This document shows, piece after piece, positions 50,012 to 58,274 of a DNA stretch of 64,000 nt. The stretch is from JAICLK01 sp963810525. GTDB lineage: Bacteria > Patescibacteriota > Saccharimonadia > Saccharimonadales > UBA4665. The stretch is from assembly GCA_963810525.1 (NCBI GenBank), contig CAWENB010000006.1, positions 1-64,000 of the forward strand, written 5' to 3'. Position 1 is the first letter of the stretch. Every line of letters starts with the position of its first letter. The notes under the pieces are model-generated. The model did not search any database. It saw nothing but the letters and a program-made list of their open reading frames with translations, and was not told the origin of the DNA. The position numbers and the translations under genes are program-made.

Positions 50012-52813
50012 CTAGGCCGCGCCGTTTACCGCGTCGTGGACCAGCCCACTAACGCGCGGTGAATAAAACAAATCAACAGTTCCCGTATCGATAAGTCTAT
50101 AAAGTGCGGTGTCTTCATGGGTGACTTGTAATGTAGCAAAAATTTTGGCTAATGTCTTTCCGCTGTTCCGAGCCAAATACTGTAGGGCGCTATGACTGCA
50201 CCACCAATTAGGCGGGTCGGAGGAAAAATCGCTCCCGTTGAATTCATGTAACATTTGCGTGCTTAGGCCGACAATTCTATTACCGGCTTGCCATATTCGA
50301 TTGCCATCTCGCGATTCCTGCTCCAAAAGCCACCCCAGGGCATGCGGCGTGCAGCCGACTGTGCGTATAGCTTCACGTGTTGATTGCCAGGCGGTCAATT
50401 TGGGTGTCACGTGATCGATAACATACGCAACGATATCGGGTGTACCCAGCAAGTAGCGCAGGGTCAGATTCAAATTGCGTTTATACAACAAACGGTCGGC
50501 GCCCATAACGTGCGCCACGGCAGCTCGATCGTTATCCCGAAGATCGGTTCCGTAGAAGGCATCACTGAGACCAATACCGAAGCCGGTTTGATTGTCCCGG
50601 GTGACTACGAGCCGGCCGCCGCTAATGGCGTGAGCGATATCCTGGTGGGCTTGCGGCTGAACCGTAGCGGGGTATCTTCGATTGATGACATATACAAGCC
50701 AACGTCTCGCTGAATCCGGTAGCACTTCGGCAGTGCCTCGAAACAGACTTTCCTTTTGCGCAAGCATTATCTTGTCGGCGCCGACGACCGTAACCCGTTG
50801 CGCCAATTGCGCTTGCTCCGCTTCCCAGGTATCTGCATTCGGCTCGGGGTTGGCCTGCAGTAGTTCGATGACATCTTTTTTGATAACGGTCAGCGACACC
50901 GGTCTTCGTACGCCGTACCGTTGAATAATAGCGTTGGCTTTTGGCAGCAAAACTGCCATAGCGTGATCGCGGGGCTGGGCTATTTCCAGGAGATTGCCAA
51001 CCTGTTCGTCCACCAGGTTTGTTCCGTACACAAGACGGCCCAGGTTAAGGTGGAGTATCAGTGCCATGCGTTCCTTGGAATTGAGTCGGGCCATAGCTCC
51101 AGAAAAGGTTACGTATTTTCCCTTCTTCGGGTCGGAAATACCATCAATATCCAGCTGGATTACGGGGTCCTGAATTGCCGACAAGGCGGTCACGGACTCG
51201 GTCAGAAAGCCCTCGCCTAATGCAAAGAATAGATTGTCGGCCACCGTCTCGACTTCATTGAGCGGGTACAACGCCAGAATGCGGTTTAGCATCCAACGCC
51301 GCACCGGAACTTTATATTCTTCGGTTTGCCGGCCGTTGCGGGCTGCAAATTTGGATGTCAGCAGTTTTAGCGTATGGGCTTTGGCAATATCGAAATAGCA
51401 GGACACATCCCCGGCAAGCGCGTACTCCGGCAGGAACGAATCGGGTACCGGGTATTGTTTTCCCTCGGTGCCGGTCGCCCAGTCACGCCAGAGTTTCAAT
51501 CGTGCCTGATACTGGCGAGCGACATTCGGAGCATTAGCAAGATACGTAGAGGCCATCCAGCGGATTCTCGCATCGGTAAAATCCGGATTACGCCCGTAGC
51601 GGTCCGTTATGGTTGCCACATTACGCTCGTATTTTTGCAGATCTTCCAAATAGGAATACGGGCGTTTAGCCAATCTTGTGATAACATCCAAAGTCACAAT
51701 TTCGTGATCAGGGCCGTATATATCTAGAGCTCGGTCAATTCTGGTCTCCAGGTCTTCCAGCGCCTGATCGGGATCGGCATTGTGCAGCAGCATCTTGTCA
51801 ACAGTTGCTCTGCCGAGTCGACGGTGCTGGTCGATGAGCGACTGACGGCGTGCCGCCTCCACCGCGGTCGTTCCGGCCGGCCGATGCGTTAAGGCACGCC
51901 GATGGGCCTGGTGGTCCATGGCTCCGGCATCGCGTTGTGACTGAAGGTGCGCGGCGTAGGCAATCAGTGCCCGATTTGGGTCCTTGATGTGATCTTGAAC
52001 AACGGCAAAAAAATTGTCCTTGGTCGCGATGCCGCCAAACTCCTTGAATAAACGGCGGCTATAATCGGCGCTGTGATGCAGTGCCATCTGTCCGGGGTTT
52101 CGGTAGCCCGATTGTTTAATCGCGACTACTTCCTTAATATACAGCCTGACCGTATCGTAATTATCTTCGTAATCATGCGTTTCCGGCCGGTAACGGCGGT
52201 TATCGGCGCCGCGCGAGTTTGACCGTTCCTGCAATGAAAAGCTGTCAAAATCCGCTTGCTGGCACAATATCATTGCGATGTATCGGAGTGCTTGTTCGCG
52301 TTCAATCTCGCTCAGTTTATCCGTAAACCGCTGGAGCAAGTCCGGATGACGCTCTGCGAGACGTTGGGAGTATTCGTGGGCAATGATGCGTACGTTCAGC
52401 GGCGGCCGGCTGGCTATAACCAACTGATCAGCTCGAACGGCCTGACGCAATATATAAAGCCGACGCTGGCTGTCCCGAGGAACGTGTTCGACGTTAAATT
52501 GCAGGATAGGCAGTTCCAAATCCACATCGACAGGCGGATCATATGATGCGGTAAGTTCTTCGGCGGCAAACACGGTACCTTGGACGCCTTGTTTCCAGAG
52601 TTCGTCGCGGATGCGATCCTTGTTTGCTTCGCAGTGGCTAAGTTGCGGACAACCCTGGCATCCGGCAATTGCTTCAGCGATTTGGGCCGGGTCATTGCTG
52701 CCGCAATCAAGATCGGTATAGATCTGGTCGATGACGGGCAAACCAGGCACTCCGCTTTCCGGCACGCATCTGCCCCATGGTATAAACGTTCGCACCGACT
52801 CCTGGTCTGACAT
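50012..52813 (-). CDS. very large protein with N-terminal WhiB-like iron-sulphur domain (933 aa)
   Basis: Residues 10-90 match the Wbl pattern: C37-x14-C52-x2-C55-x5-C61, in which C52-C61 reads CQGCPQLSHC, followed by GVQGT (76-80) at the place of the GVWGG turn. Wbl proteins bind a 4Fe-4S cluster and partner with sigma factors to control genes in Actinobacteria. The remaining 840 residues are helical, with repeated HTH-like segments, and match nothing known to me. The frame is open 14 codons further up, but TACGAT 10 nt before ATG 52813 sets a leaderless start. Wbl proteins are usually 80-130 residues, so this fusion is most unusual. Confidence 0.7.
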   Translation of the reverse strand: MSDQESVRTFIPWGRCVPESGVPGLPVIDQIYTDLDCGSNDPAQIAEAIAGCQGCPQLSHCEANKDRIRDELWKQGVQGTVFAAEELTASYDPPVDVDLELPILQFNVEHVPRDSQRRLYILRQAVRADQLVIASRPPLNVRIIAHEYSQRLAERHPDLLQRFTDKLSEIEREQALRYIAMILCQQADFDSFSLQERSNSRGADNRRYRPETHDYEDNYDTVRLYIKEVVAIKQSGYRNPGQMALHHSADYSRRLFKEFGGIATKDNFFAVVQDHIKDPNRALIAYAAHLQSQRDAGAMDHQAHRRALTHRPAGTTAVEAARRQSLIDQHRRLGRATVDKMLLHNADPDQALEDLETRIDRALDIYGPDHEIVTLDVITRLAKRPYSYLEDLQKYERNVATITDRYGRNPDFTDARIRWMASTYLANAPNVARQYQARLKLWRDWATGTEGKQYPVPDSFLPEYALAGDVSCYFDIAKAHTLKLLTSKFAARNGRQTEEYKVPVRRWMLNRILALYPLNEVETVADNLFFALGEGFLTESVTALSAIQDPVIQLDIDGISDPKKGKYVTFSGAMARLNSKERMALILHLNLGRLVYGTNLVDEQVGNLLEIAQPRDHAMAVLLPKANAIIQRYGVRRPVSLTVIKKDVIELLQANPEPNADTWEAEQAQLAQRVTVVGADKIMLAQKESLFRGTAEVLPDSARRWLVYVINRRYPATVQPQAHQDIAHAISGGRLVVTRDNQTGFGIGLSDAFYGTDLRDNDRAAVAHVMGADRLLYKRNLNLTLRYLLGTPDIVAYVIDHVTPKLTAWQSTREAIRTVGCTPHALGWLLEQESRDGNRIWQAGNRIVGLSTQMLHEFNGSDFSSDPPNWWCSHSALQYLARNSGKTLAKIFATLQVTHEDTALYRLIDTGTVDLFYSPRVSGLVHDAVNGAA

Positions 52814-52951
52814 ATTTAAGACAATCGTACAACCTACGGGTGTTTTTTTGTCCACAACCTATGGACCCAATTTATTACTTCAGGGATAATCGCAATCGTT
52901 AATTAATCAATGCACGGCAGTGCCAACTATACTTTTTACAGTAACACCTGC

Positions 52952-52957
52952 TACAAT
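52952..52957 (+). promoter_or_regulatory. -10 box of the SAM-decarboxylase-like gene
   Basis: TACAAT here would start RNA near 52964, past the GTG at 52960. This rules that codon out and supports GTG 52996. Confidence 0.5.
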
Positions 52958-52995
52958 ATGTGAACGCTATTAACTTTTTTAAAAGGAACCTCCTA

Positions 52996-53346
52996 GTGTT
53001 TAGATACAGAAATCTGGCGCCGGATATCTACCGGCAGCGGTTGGTAATTGAGGGTATGCCCGGATTTGCCATAACCGAAGCGCATATTAAGGATTTCCTA
53101 GCGAAGTTGTCAAGCGAACTGTCAATGAAAACCCTGATCAGTCCGATGACCAGTAAAAGTGAAAAATTCGGTTGGGCGGGATGGATTCACTGGGAATCTT
53201 CCGGCGCACACTTTTACGCCTGGGACCGTCCGGAGCTTTTTTATAGCGTCGATATCTACACATGTAAAGCGTTCGACCCCAAAGTCGCCGTGGAGTTTAC
53301 CCGAAATTACTTCAAGGCCCCGAAGCAGGTTAGCAAAAGTTTCTAG
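52996..53346 (+). CDS. S-adenosylmethionine decarboxylase-like protein (116 aa)
   Basis: The C-terminal part WIHWESSGAHFYAWDRPELFYSVDIYTCK follows the SpeH core (ESH, then HTWPE, then VDVFTC) closely: the pyruvoyl-forming Ser, a Trp/Pro/Glu turn, and the Cys of the TC motif. Family members self-cleave at the Ser and decarboxylate SAM for polyamine synthesis. Odd: ESSG replaces ESH, so the processing site is changed, and no spermidine synthase lies near. It may be an inactive or altered relative. GTG 52996 with AAAAGGA ahead is the likely start. Similarity is by eye and moderately sure. Confidence 0.6.
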   Translation: MFRYRNLAPDIYRQRLVIEGMPGFAITEAHIKDFLAKLSSELSMKTLISPMTSKSEKFGWAGWIHWESSGAHFYAWDRPELFYSVDIYTCKAFDPKVAVEFTRNYFKAPKQVSKSF

Positions 53347-53411
53347 ATTAATGCGGGCGCTGGCTTATCAGGTTGTGTTTTTAAGACATTACTTACCGAC
53401 TTTACTCACTC

Positions 53412-53540
53412 ATGTACTTTCGGCTTCGTTTTAAAGGTCGACGGAAACAGCGATTAATTGACCGCATGGAAGTTGTCGATGGCCAGCCGTCCGCGCTGCT
53501 TCATGCTGCTGAGTCGTCGTTAACGGTTATGCTGCCATGA
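53412..53540 (+). CDS. possible small protein (42 aa)
   Basis: In the 314-bp gap 53347-53660 this is the best frame: 42 codons, basic N-terminus (MYFRLRFKGRRKQRLIDRM) and an Ala/Ser/Leu end. A second frame at 53537-53722 overlaps the next gene and looks random. No function can be given. Confidence 0.25.
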   Translation: MYFRLRFKGRRKQRLIDRMEVVDGQPSALLHAAESSLTVMLP

Positions 53541-53660
53541 ATTCTATTATAAAAGTTATAGTAAGATGGCGGTGGCAGTTGTCGGTAGCTAAATTGGTCA
53601 AAAAAGTGGTTTGTCCTTTCGATGCGCAGCTGCTACGATATGCCAGGAAAGGCAGGAGCA

Positions 53661-54029
53661 ATGGAGAAACAGGATTTCGGTGGCGTGTGGCAAAGCGAAT
53701 ACCACTACAAACGTCCGGATAAGCCGGGCTTGTTTATTAGCAGGCATGACGTTAAAATTCATCGGCGCGGCGATACCCTGGTGATTGAAAGCCTGCCGAA
53801 CGATGAAAAATCCTACCTGATAGTTCGGCTGAAACTTGATGGCCGCGTGGCGACAGGTACCTGGGAAGAGCACACCTCGCCCACCGGCGCGCACAATCGC
53901 GATATATATGTCGGCGCCGTGCAACTCGTCCTGAGCGAAGACGGCGACATATTCGACGGCCGCTTCCTGTCGGTCGATAGGCGTATGGAAGTCAAAACCA
54001 ACTTCTGGCAAATCAGCCGCAAGCCATAA
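53661..54029 (+). CDS. hypothetical beta-rich protein (122 aa)
   Basis: A small soluble protein. The repeated short strands (FGGVWQSEYHY, HDVKIHRRGDTLVIESL, VRLKLDGRVATGTWEEHT, AVQLVLSEDGDIFDGRF) and the late FWQISRKP give the pattern of a small beta-barrel with Trp at both ends, as in lipocalin-like sensor domains found behind XRE-type regulators. Here it stands alone. ATG 53661 with AGGAG 5 nt before it is chosen over the open frame from 53622. Confidence 0.6.
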   Translation: MEKQDFGGVWQSEYHYKRPDKPGLFISRHDVKIHRRGDTLVIESLPNDEKSYLIVRLKLDGRVATGTWEEHTSPTGAHNRDIYVGAVQLVLSEDGDIFDGRFLSVDRRMEVKTNFWQISRKP

Positions 54030-54086
54030 GATCCTGCCTCCGCGGCATTTACTGATCCACTCATGTTTATATCTACCATCGTTTGT

Positions 54087-54092
54087 TATACT
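54087..54092 (+). promoter_or_regulatory. -10 box of the small membrane protein gene
   Basis: TATACT ends 10 nt before ATG 54103, consistent with a leaderless mRNA. Confidence 0.5.
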
Positions 54093-54102
54093 GGTAGTCG
54101 AT

Positions 54103-54285
54103 ATGAACAAGCAGGCTGCAAGCGTAAATATGCCGGCGCTTATATTTGCATTGTTAATTGTGGCTGCCGCTGCGGTTGCGCCGTTCGTACACACTGGGTT
54201 TGAGCATGGCTGGGTGCTAGGGTTGATGACGGCGTGCGCGGTCGCCAGCGGCATATCGCTGGCGAAACAATTTCGTGGACGATAA
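54103..54285 (+). CDS. small two-helix membrane protein (60 aa)
   Basis: 60 residues with two hydrophobic segments, ALIFALLIVAAAAVAPFV and WVLGLMTACAVASGISLA, joined by a short loop with Gly, Glu and His, and a basic C-terminus KQFRGR. It is probably a hairpin in the membrane with both ends in the cytoplasm. Function unknown. Confidence 0.6.
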   Translation: MNKQAASVNMPALIFALLIVAAAAVAPFVHTGFEHGWVLGLMTACAVASGISLAKQFRGR

Positions 54286-54314
54286 GATCATTTGACCACA
54301 ATCGTCCGTGTCAC

Positions 54315-54320
54315 TATACT
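54315..54320 (+). promoter_or_regulatory. -10 box of the Cys-rich small protein gene
   Basis: TATACT ends 7 nt before ATG 54328. Confidence 0.5.
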
Positions 54321-54327
54321 CAAAACA

Positions 54328-54633
54328 ATGTCCGAAGTGATTGGCGTTATCAACTATATGAGCGGTTGTGGTGACTGCGAGCCGTTATCTACACCAGAGC
54401 TATCGGGTGAAGTTGTGGGTGTAGAGCAGTTTGGCGATAGTGTGGTCGGCACGCTCAACATGACCTGCGGCCGCGCCGAACGATTTATAATTGCGGCTAG
54501 TGACAGGGCCGACGATCCAAGTTTGATCCCGAAAATCAACATGCGTATAACAAGCTGCGGAGGGCAATTATTGGGAGTATGTGGTGCTGGCATTTGCGGC
54601 CCGCTTGCCCGGCCGCGCCAATCCCAAGGCTAG
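54328..54633 (+). CDS. Cys-rich hypothetical protein (101 aa)
   Basis: 101 residues with seven Cys: SGCGDC near the N-terminus, MTCG in the middle, and SCGG, VCGAGICG near the end. The spacing could bind a metal or an iron-sulphur cluster, or form disulphides. No signal peptide is seen, so a metal site is more likely. No family is recognised. The -10 box sets ATG 54328 rather than 54292 as the start. Confidence 0.6.
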   Translation: MSEVIGVINYMSGCGDCEPLSTPELSGEVVGVEQFGDSVVGTLNMTCGRAERFIIAASDRADDPSLIPKINMRITSCGGQLLGVCGAGICGPLARPRQSQG

Positions 54634-54728
54634 AACGGCTAATACAAACTAGGGAGTAATACGTGCCATGGCTACCGTAGCGGCTTTGCTATAAAGCTTG
54701 TTTGTATGCTACGCTTGAGGGTATTCTC

Positions 54729-54806
54729 GGGGCATTGGCGCAGTCCGGCTAGCGCGCCTGCATCGCACGCAGGAGGTCAAGGGTTCAAATCCCTTATGCT
54801 CCACCA
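54729..54806 (+). tRNA. tRNA-Ala(CGC)
   Basis: Acceptor arm GGGGCAT/ATGCTCC with the G3-U70 alanine mark; anticodon stem CCTGC/GCAGG around ATCGCAC, anticodon CGC. CCA is encoded. It complements the GGC tRNA at 22753. Confidence 0.94.
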
Positions 54807-54826
54807 TTGTTGAAATTTCAACAATC
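54807..54826. terminator. possible hairpin after tRNA-Ala(CGC)
   Basis: ATTGTTGAAATTTCAACAAT (about 54806-54825) is a perfect palindrome just past CCA. It lacks a T tract, so it may help 3' processing or termination only weakly. Confidence 0.35.
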
Positions 54827-54839
54827 TGTGCCTTTAACG

Positions 54840-54845
54840 TATTAT
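54840..54845 (+). promoter_or_regulatory. -10 box of the 153-residue protein gene
   Basis: TATTAT ends 8 nt before ATG 54854. Confidence 0.45.
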
Positions 54846-54853
54846 TTATTAGT

Positions 54854-55315
54854 ATGGATGAACATGCACCGCACCCAAAAACCAGAGAAGCTTCAATTGA
54901 AGATATTATTGAAATAGGGACTGAGATATTAGATCATGATCCTGCGTCATCAGATATTAATATTCATGAAGACCCGGTGCCGGCAGGTGAACCGGGCAAG
55001 TATCGAGCAACATTAGTCCCAGAAATTAATAACACGGAGGTTATTGGTCCAAAACCAGGTATTGAAGATGCGGCAGTTAGGCTGATTGTTATTCCGGAAG
55101 CTTTAAAAGATCCTAGTCTTAGTGATTCCCCTTATGTATCTTTTTGGGCAGATGGCACGGTTGGAAAACGAAATCATGATGCATTCCGTGAGGGTGCTAA
55201 GGGTGCAGCGATGCTTGATCCTGTTGACGACGCTGAACTTGCAGAGGTTGCCCGGCAACTATCCGATGCACGGGAAGCTTTTCTTAATCGTTTAGGATCG
55301 GATGCTAGTGCTTAA
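54854..55315 (+). CDS. acidic hypothetical protein (153 aa)
   Basis: A small acidic protein (many Glu, Asp and Pro) with a disordered-looking first third, a beta part (AAVRLIVIPEAL, SPYVSFWADGTVGK) and a helical end (DAELAEVARQLSDAREAFLNRL). No family is recognised. It is more AT-rich in codon choice than the lipid operon that follows, and resembles the 35-47 kb genes in this. Confidence 0.6.
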   Translation: MDEHAPHPKTREASIEDIIEIGTEILDHDPASSDINIHEDPVPAGEPGKYRATLVPEINNTEVIGPKPGIEDAAVRLIVIPEALKDPSLSDSPYVSFWADGTVGKRNHDAFREGAKGAAMLDPVDDAELAEVARQLSDAREAFLNRLGSDASA

Positions 55316-55485
55316 GTGACGAAACTCGAGATTTATTAAAATTCAGCTTTAAGATGTATTATCTTTCAAAATCCTTTTAACGCCCGATATCCGATAGCCT
55401 ATCACGGCATCGCAAGTAAATTTCTATGCCTTAAGACAGTTGGATTTACCCCACTAAAACGCCACTATAATATAAACTGTTTGGT

Positions 55486-55797
55486 ATGATAGGCGTTGAC
55501 TTAGTGTTTCTCCCCGAATTTCAGGAACGAATAAACATCGGCGGCAGTACTTTTATTGAGAGATCCTTCCGTTTGTCAGAAATGAAAAATCGTACGACCG
55601 AGCATCTGGCAGGACTATGGGCCGCCAAGGAAGCCGTTATAAAAGCGGCCGGAACGTTGCCGAAAAAATACACAGATATAGTCATAACCCATGACAAGGC
55701 AGGCAAGCCGCACGCCCAAATTGATTCGCAAGAATTTGCCATATCGATAGCGCACCATGGCGACTATGCCATAGCGGTCGCATATAGGATTGACTGA
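55486..55797 (+). CDS. acpS: holo-[acyl-carrier-protein] synthase (AcpS-type phosphopantetheinyl transferase)
   Basis: 103 residues, slightly short for AcpS (about 120). It moves 4'-phosphopantetheine from CoA onto the serine of an acyl carrier protein. Seen: MIGVDLVFLPEFQERI (metal-binding Asp), HLAGLWAAKEAVIKAAG (metal-binding Glu in the AAKEA motif) and FAISIAHHGDYAIAVA (the SISHD-type end, here SIAHHGD). TATAAT at 55466-55471 lies 14 nt before the ATG. Its stop overlaps the start of the next gene, which contains an ACP domain, its obvious substrate. Confidence 0.85.
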   Translation: MIGVDLVFLPEFQERINIGGSTFIERSFRLSEMKNRTTEHLAGLWAAKEAVIKAAGTLPKKYTDIVITHDKAGKPHAQIDSQEFAISIAHHGDYAIAVAYRID

Positions 55798-58265
55798 TGA
55801 GCCAAAAACACTTTGCAGCCTATATCGAAAACTTTGCCAGCTTCGATAAGCGTTTAGCTCTGACCATCAGACCCTTCTTGAAAATCGAGAGATTGGACTA
55901 CAAAACTTTACAAAAGCGTGTGTACCAAACGGCTCATTACTTGTCTGCCGAAGGACTACGATCGGGCGACCGGGTTATGGTAGTGGCTGACAACTCGCCA
56001 GAGTGGATCGAGCTGTTCTTAGGATGTCAGCTTATCGGTACTACACTTGTCCCCGTCGATGCTAACAACTCGTTTACAACTGTCGTACGGTTCGTTAAAG
56101 AAACGGAGCCAAAGGTAATTTTCCGTAGTGCTCGCCTGCACCCGGAGCTTCGTAAATATGCAAACACGTACATATTGGATGATCTTCATGAGGCGATCGA
56201 TGATTATCCGCACAAAGCACCAAAGTATAAGCTAGACGGTAATGAGATAGCGGTAATCATTTTTACATCCGGAACGACTGCCGATCCGAAGGGCGTCGCC
56301 TTGACCCAGAAAAACCTCCTCACCAATATCTATGGCATACAGCAAAGAATAACCATTAATGCTGATTGGCGCTTGCTGTCAGTGCTGCCTCTTTCGCATG
56401 CATACGAGTTAACCGGAAGCCTTGCCGTATTGTCAAAGGGCGCAAGCATCTTTTATATGCCCCGAGTTACGCCGCCAGCCATCGCGCGCGCTTTACAGGA
56501 CTACCGTATCACTACCATCCTCGCCATACCGCAGTTACTTATATTATTACTTGAGCGAATCCGGCAAGCCGCGGCCGAAGAAGGTAAGTCGCATGCTTTG
56601 GCGGCAGCTTCAAAGGTGGCGATCCTGCTGCCACTTTCATTGCGCCGCCTACTTTTCAGAAGTGTCCATTCCCGATTAGGCGGCCATCTGGAACTCATTG
56701 TTACCGGTGGAGCATCGATACCGATCGAAGTCGCTACAGCTTGGGAGCGTATGGGTGTAAAAATGATTCAAGGCTACGGTCTAACTGAAACATCACCGAT
56801 ACTGACCGTCAATAGTCTCAAGGAGCGGCGTCTAGATTCTCCGGGTAAACCTCTCGATAACGTGATGCTGCGAATCGGTGAAGACAATGAAATACAAGCT
56901 AAAGGTCCGAACGTCTTTAATGGCTATTGGCACAACCCGTCCGCAACGCAAGCAGCATTTACGGCAGACGGCTGGTTTAGGACGGGTGACGTAGGCCGGC
57001 TACAAAACGACTGGTTGCACATTCAAGGCCGGCTGAAGTTCGCCATCGTATTGAGAAGCGGCCTAAAAGTTTTTCCGGAAGATATTGAGGCGGTCACAGC
57101 AAAGCACCCGGCTTTTCGGGCTGTTTGTGTCGTCGGCGTAGTGCAACCTGACGGCGAATCGGTTGTAGCCGTCGTAATTTCCGATAAATCTGACAAGCAA
57201 ATTACCGAAGATATCGCAGAGGTCAACGCGCAGTTAGAGTCGTTTCAGCACATTGCCGCCTGGCGCCGTTGGCCAGATTCTGATTTTCCCCGCACCCGCC
57301 TCCTCAAAATCGACCGCAAGAAGGTACAAGATTGGGCAAATGAACCAAGCAAAGTTAAACAGGCCGGGCCAGAAACCGGACCGACGGATAAGGATTCTCT
57401 CATCAACCTCATCCAGCTGAGCTTGGGCGAAACGAAGTCACCCATTAAAGAAACGGACAAGCTGGCCGACATCGGTCTCGATTCGTTGCGGCGACTTACA
57501 CTAGTGGCGCTCATTGAAGAACGGCTTGGTATTATAGTGGCAGAAGAACATGTGACAGCTACCGCCACCGTATCGGACGTACGCGCATTGTTAGGCCAAG
57601 GTAGTCCGGCCGAGCCGCAAAAGGGACTTCCAGCCTGGCCATTCCAGCGAGTAGTTCGTCTCATTGGCAATTTAATCCGCGACACGGTTATTCGTGTCAT
57701 TGTTAATATTTGGGTGGATCTCGACGTAGAAGGGCGGGAGCGGCTCCAAGGCCTTACGCTTCCGGTAATTTTCATCTTCAATCACACCGATGATTTCGAT
57801 GCACCCGTTGTATTCCAAGCTATCCCACGCCATATCCGCAATCATGTAACGGTTGCCATGGCGGATGATGTGATACGCGAGCATAGAGTCCTGGCCTTTA
57901 TAGCCCGTCTTTGCTTTGCGGCCTTTAATTTTTCCCGTACGGAGCCGTATATGCCCAGCTTGGCATACTTAAGCCAATTTATAGATCAAGGTTGGAGTGT
58001 CGTACTTTCTCCAGAGGGCCGCATAAGCACCATTGATGGCCTACAGTCCTTCAAGTCGGGAATAGGTTTACTGGCCGTAGAATTAGGCGTTCCGATCGTA
58101 CCCATTAAAACTGTCGGTCTGAGAGGCACCGTGCCGCTGCACGCGAAGTGGCCTAAAAAGCACAGCCGGGTAACGGTTCACATTGGGCAGCCGATAACCT
58201 TTGGGCCGCATGAGGATTACAACGCTGCTACCGAAAAATTACATCACATTATGGAAATGCTCTAG
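55797..58265 (+). CDS. fusion: acyl-AMP ligase, acyl carrier protein and PlsC-type acyltransferase
   Basis: 822 residues, three domains. (1) About 1-520, an AMP-forming acyl-ACP/CoA ligase: VIIFTSGTTADPKGVALT (P-loop), QGYGLTETSPI (adenine motif), DGWFRTGDVG (ribose Asp) and a late catalytic-Lys region. (2) About 535-595, an ACP: DIGLDSLRRLTLV with the pantetheine Ser. (3) About 630-822, an acyltransferase: FNHTDDFD (HX4D), SPEGRIS (PEGR) and VPIKTVGLRG. E. coli Aas joins similar activities in the opposite order and without the ACP. The protein could activate a free fatty acid, hold it on its own ACP and put it on a lysolipid or glycerol phosphate. It is coupled to acpS (ATGA). Confidence 0.88.
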   Translation: MSQKHFAAYIENFASFDKRLALTIRPFLKIERLDYKTLQKRVYQTAHYLSAEGLRSGDRVMVVADNSPEWIELFLGCQLIGTTLVPVDANNSFTTVVRFVKETEPKVIFRSARLHPELRKYANTYILDDLHEAIDDYPHKAPKYKLDGNEIAVIIFTSGTTADPKGVALTQKNLLTNIYGIQQRITINADWRLLSVLPLSHAYELTGSLAVLSKGASIFYMPRVTPPAIARALQDYRITTILAIPQLLILLLERIRQAAAEEGKSHALAAASKVAILLPLSLRRLLFRSVHSRLGGHLELIVTGGASIPIEVATAWERMGVKMIQGYGLTETSPILTVNSLKERRLDSPGKPLDNVMLRIGEDNEIQAKGPNVFNGYWHNPSATQAAFTADGWFRTGDVGRLQNDWLHIQGRLKFAIVLRSGLKVFPEDIEAVTAKHPAFRAVCVVGVVQPDGESVVAVVISDKSDKQITEDIAEVNAQLESFQHIAAWRRWPDSDFPRTRLLKIDRKKVQDWANEPSKVKQAGPETGPTDKDSLINLIQLSLGETKSPIKETDKLADIGLDSLRRLTLVALIEERLGIIVAEEHVTATATVSDVRALLGQGSPAEPQKGLPAWPFQRVVRLIGNLIRDTVIRVIVNIWVDLDVEGRERLQGLTLPVIFIFNHTDDFDAPVVFQAIPRHIRNHVTVAMADDVIREHRVLAFIARLCFAAFNFSRTEPYMPSLAYLSQFIDQGWSVVLSPEGRISTIDGLQSFKSGIGLLAVELGVPIVPIKTVGLRGTVPLHAKWPKKHSRVTVHIGQPITFGPHEDYNAATEKLHHIMEML

Positions 58266-58274
58266 CGGCGCGCA

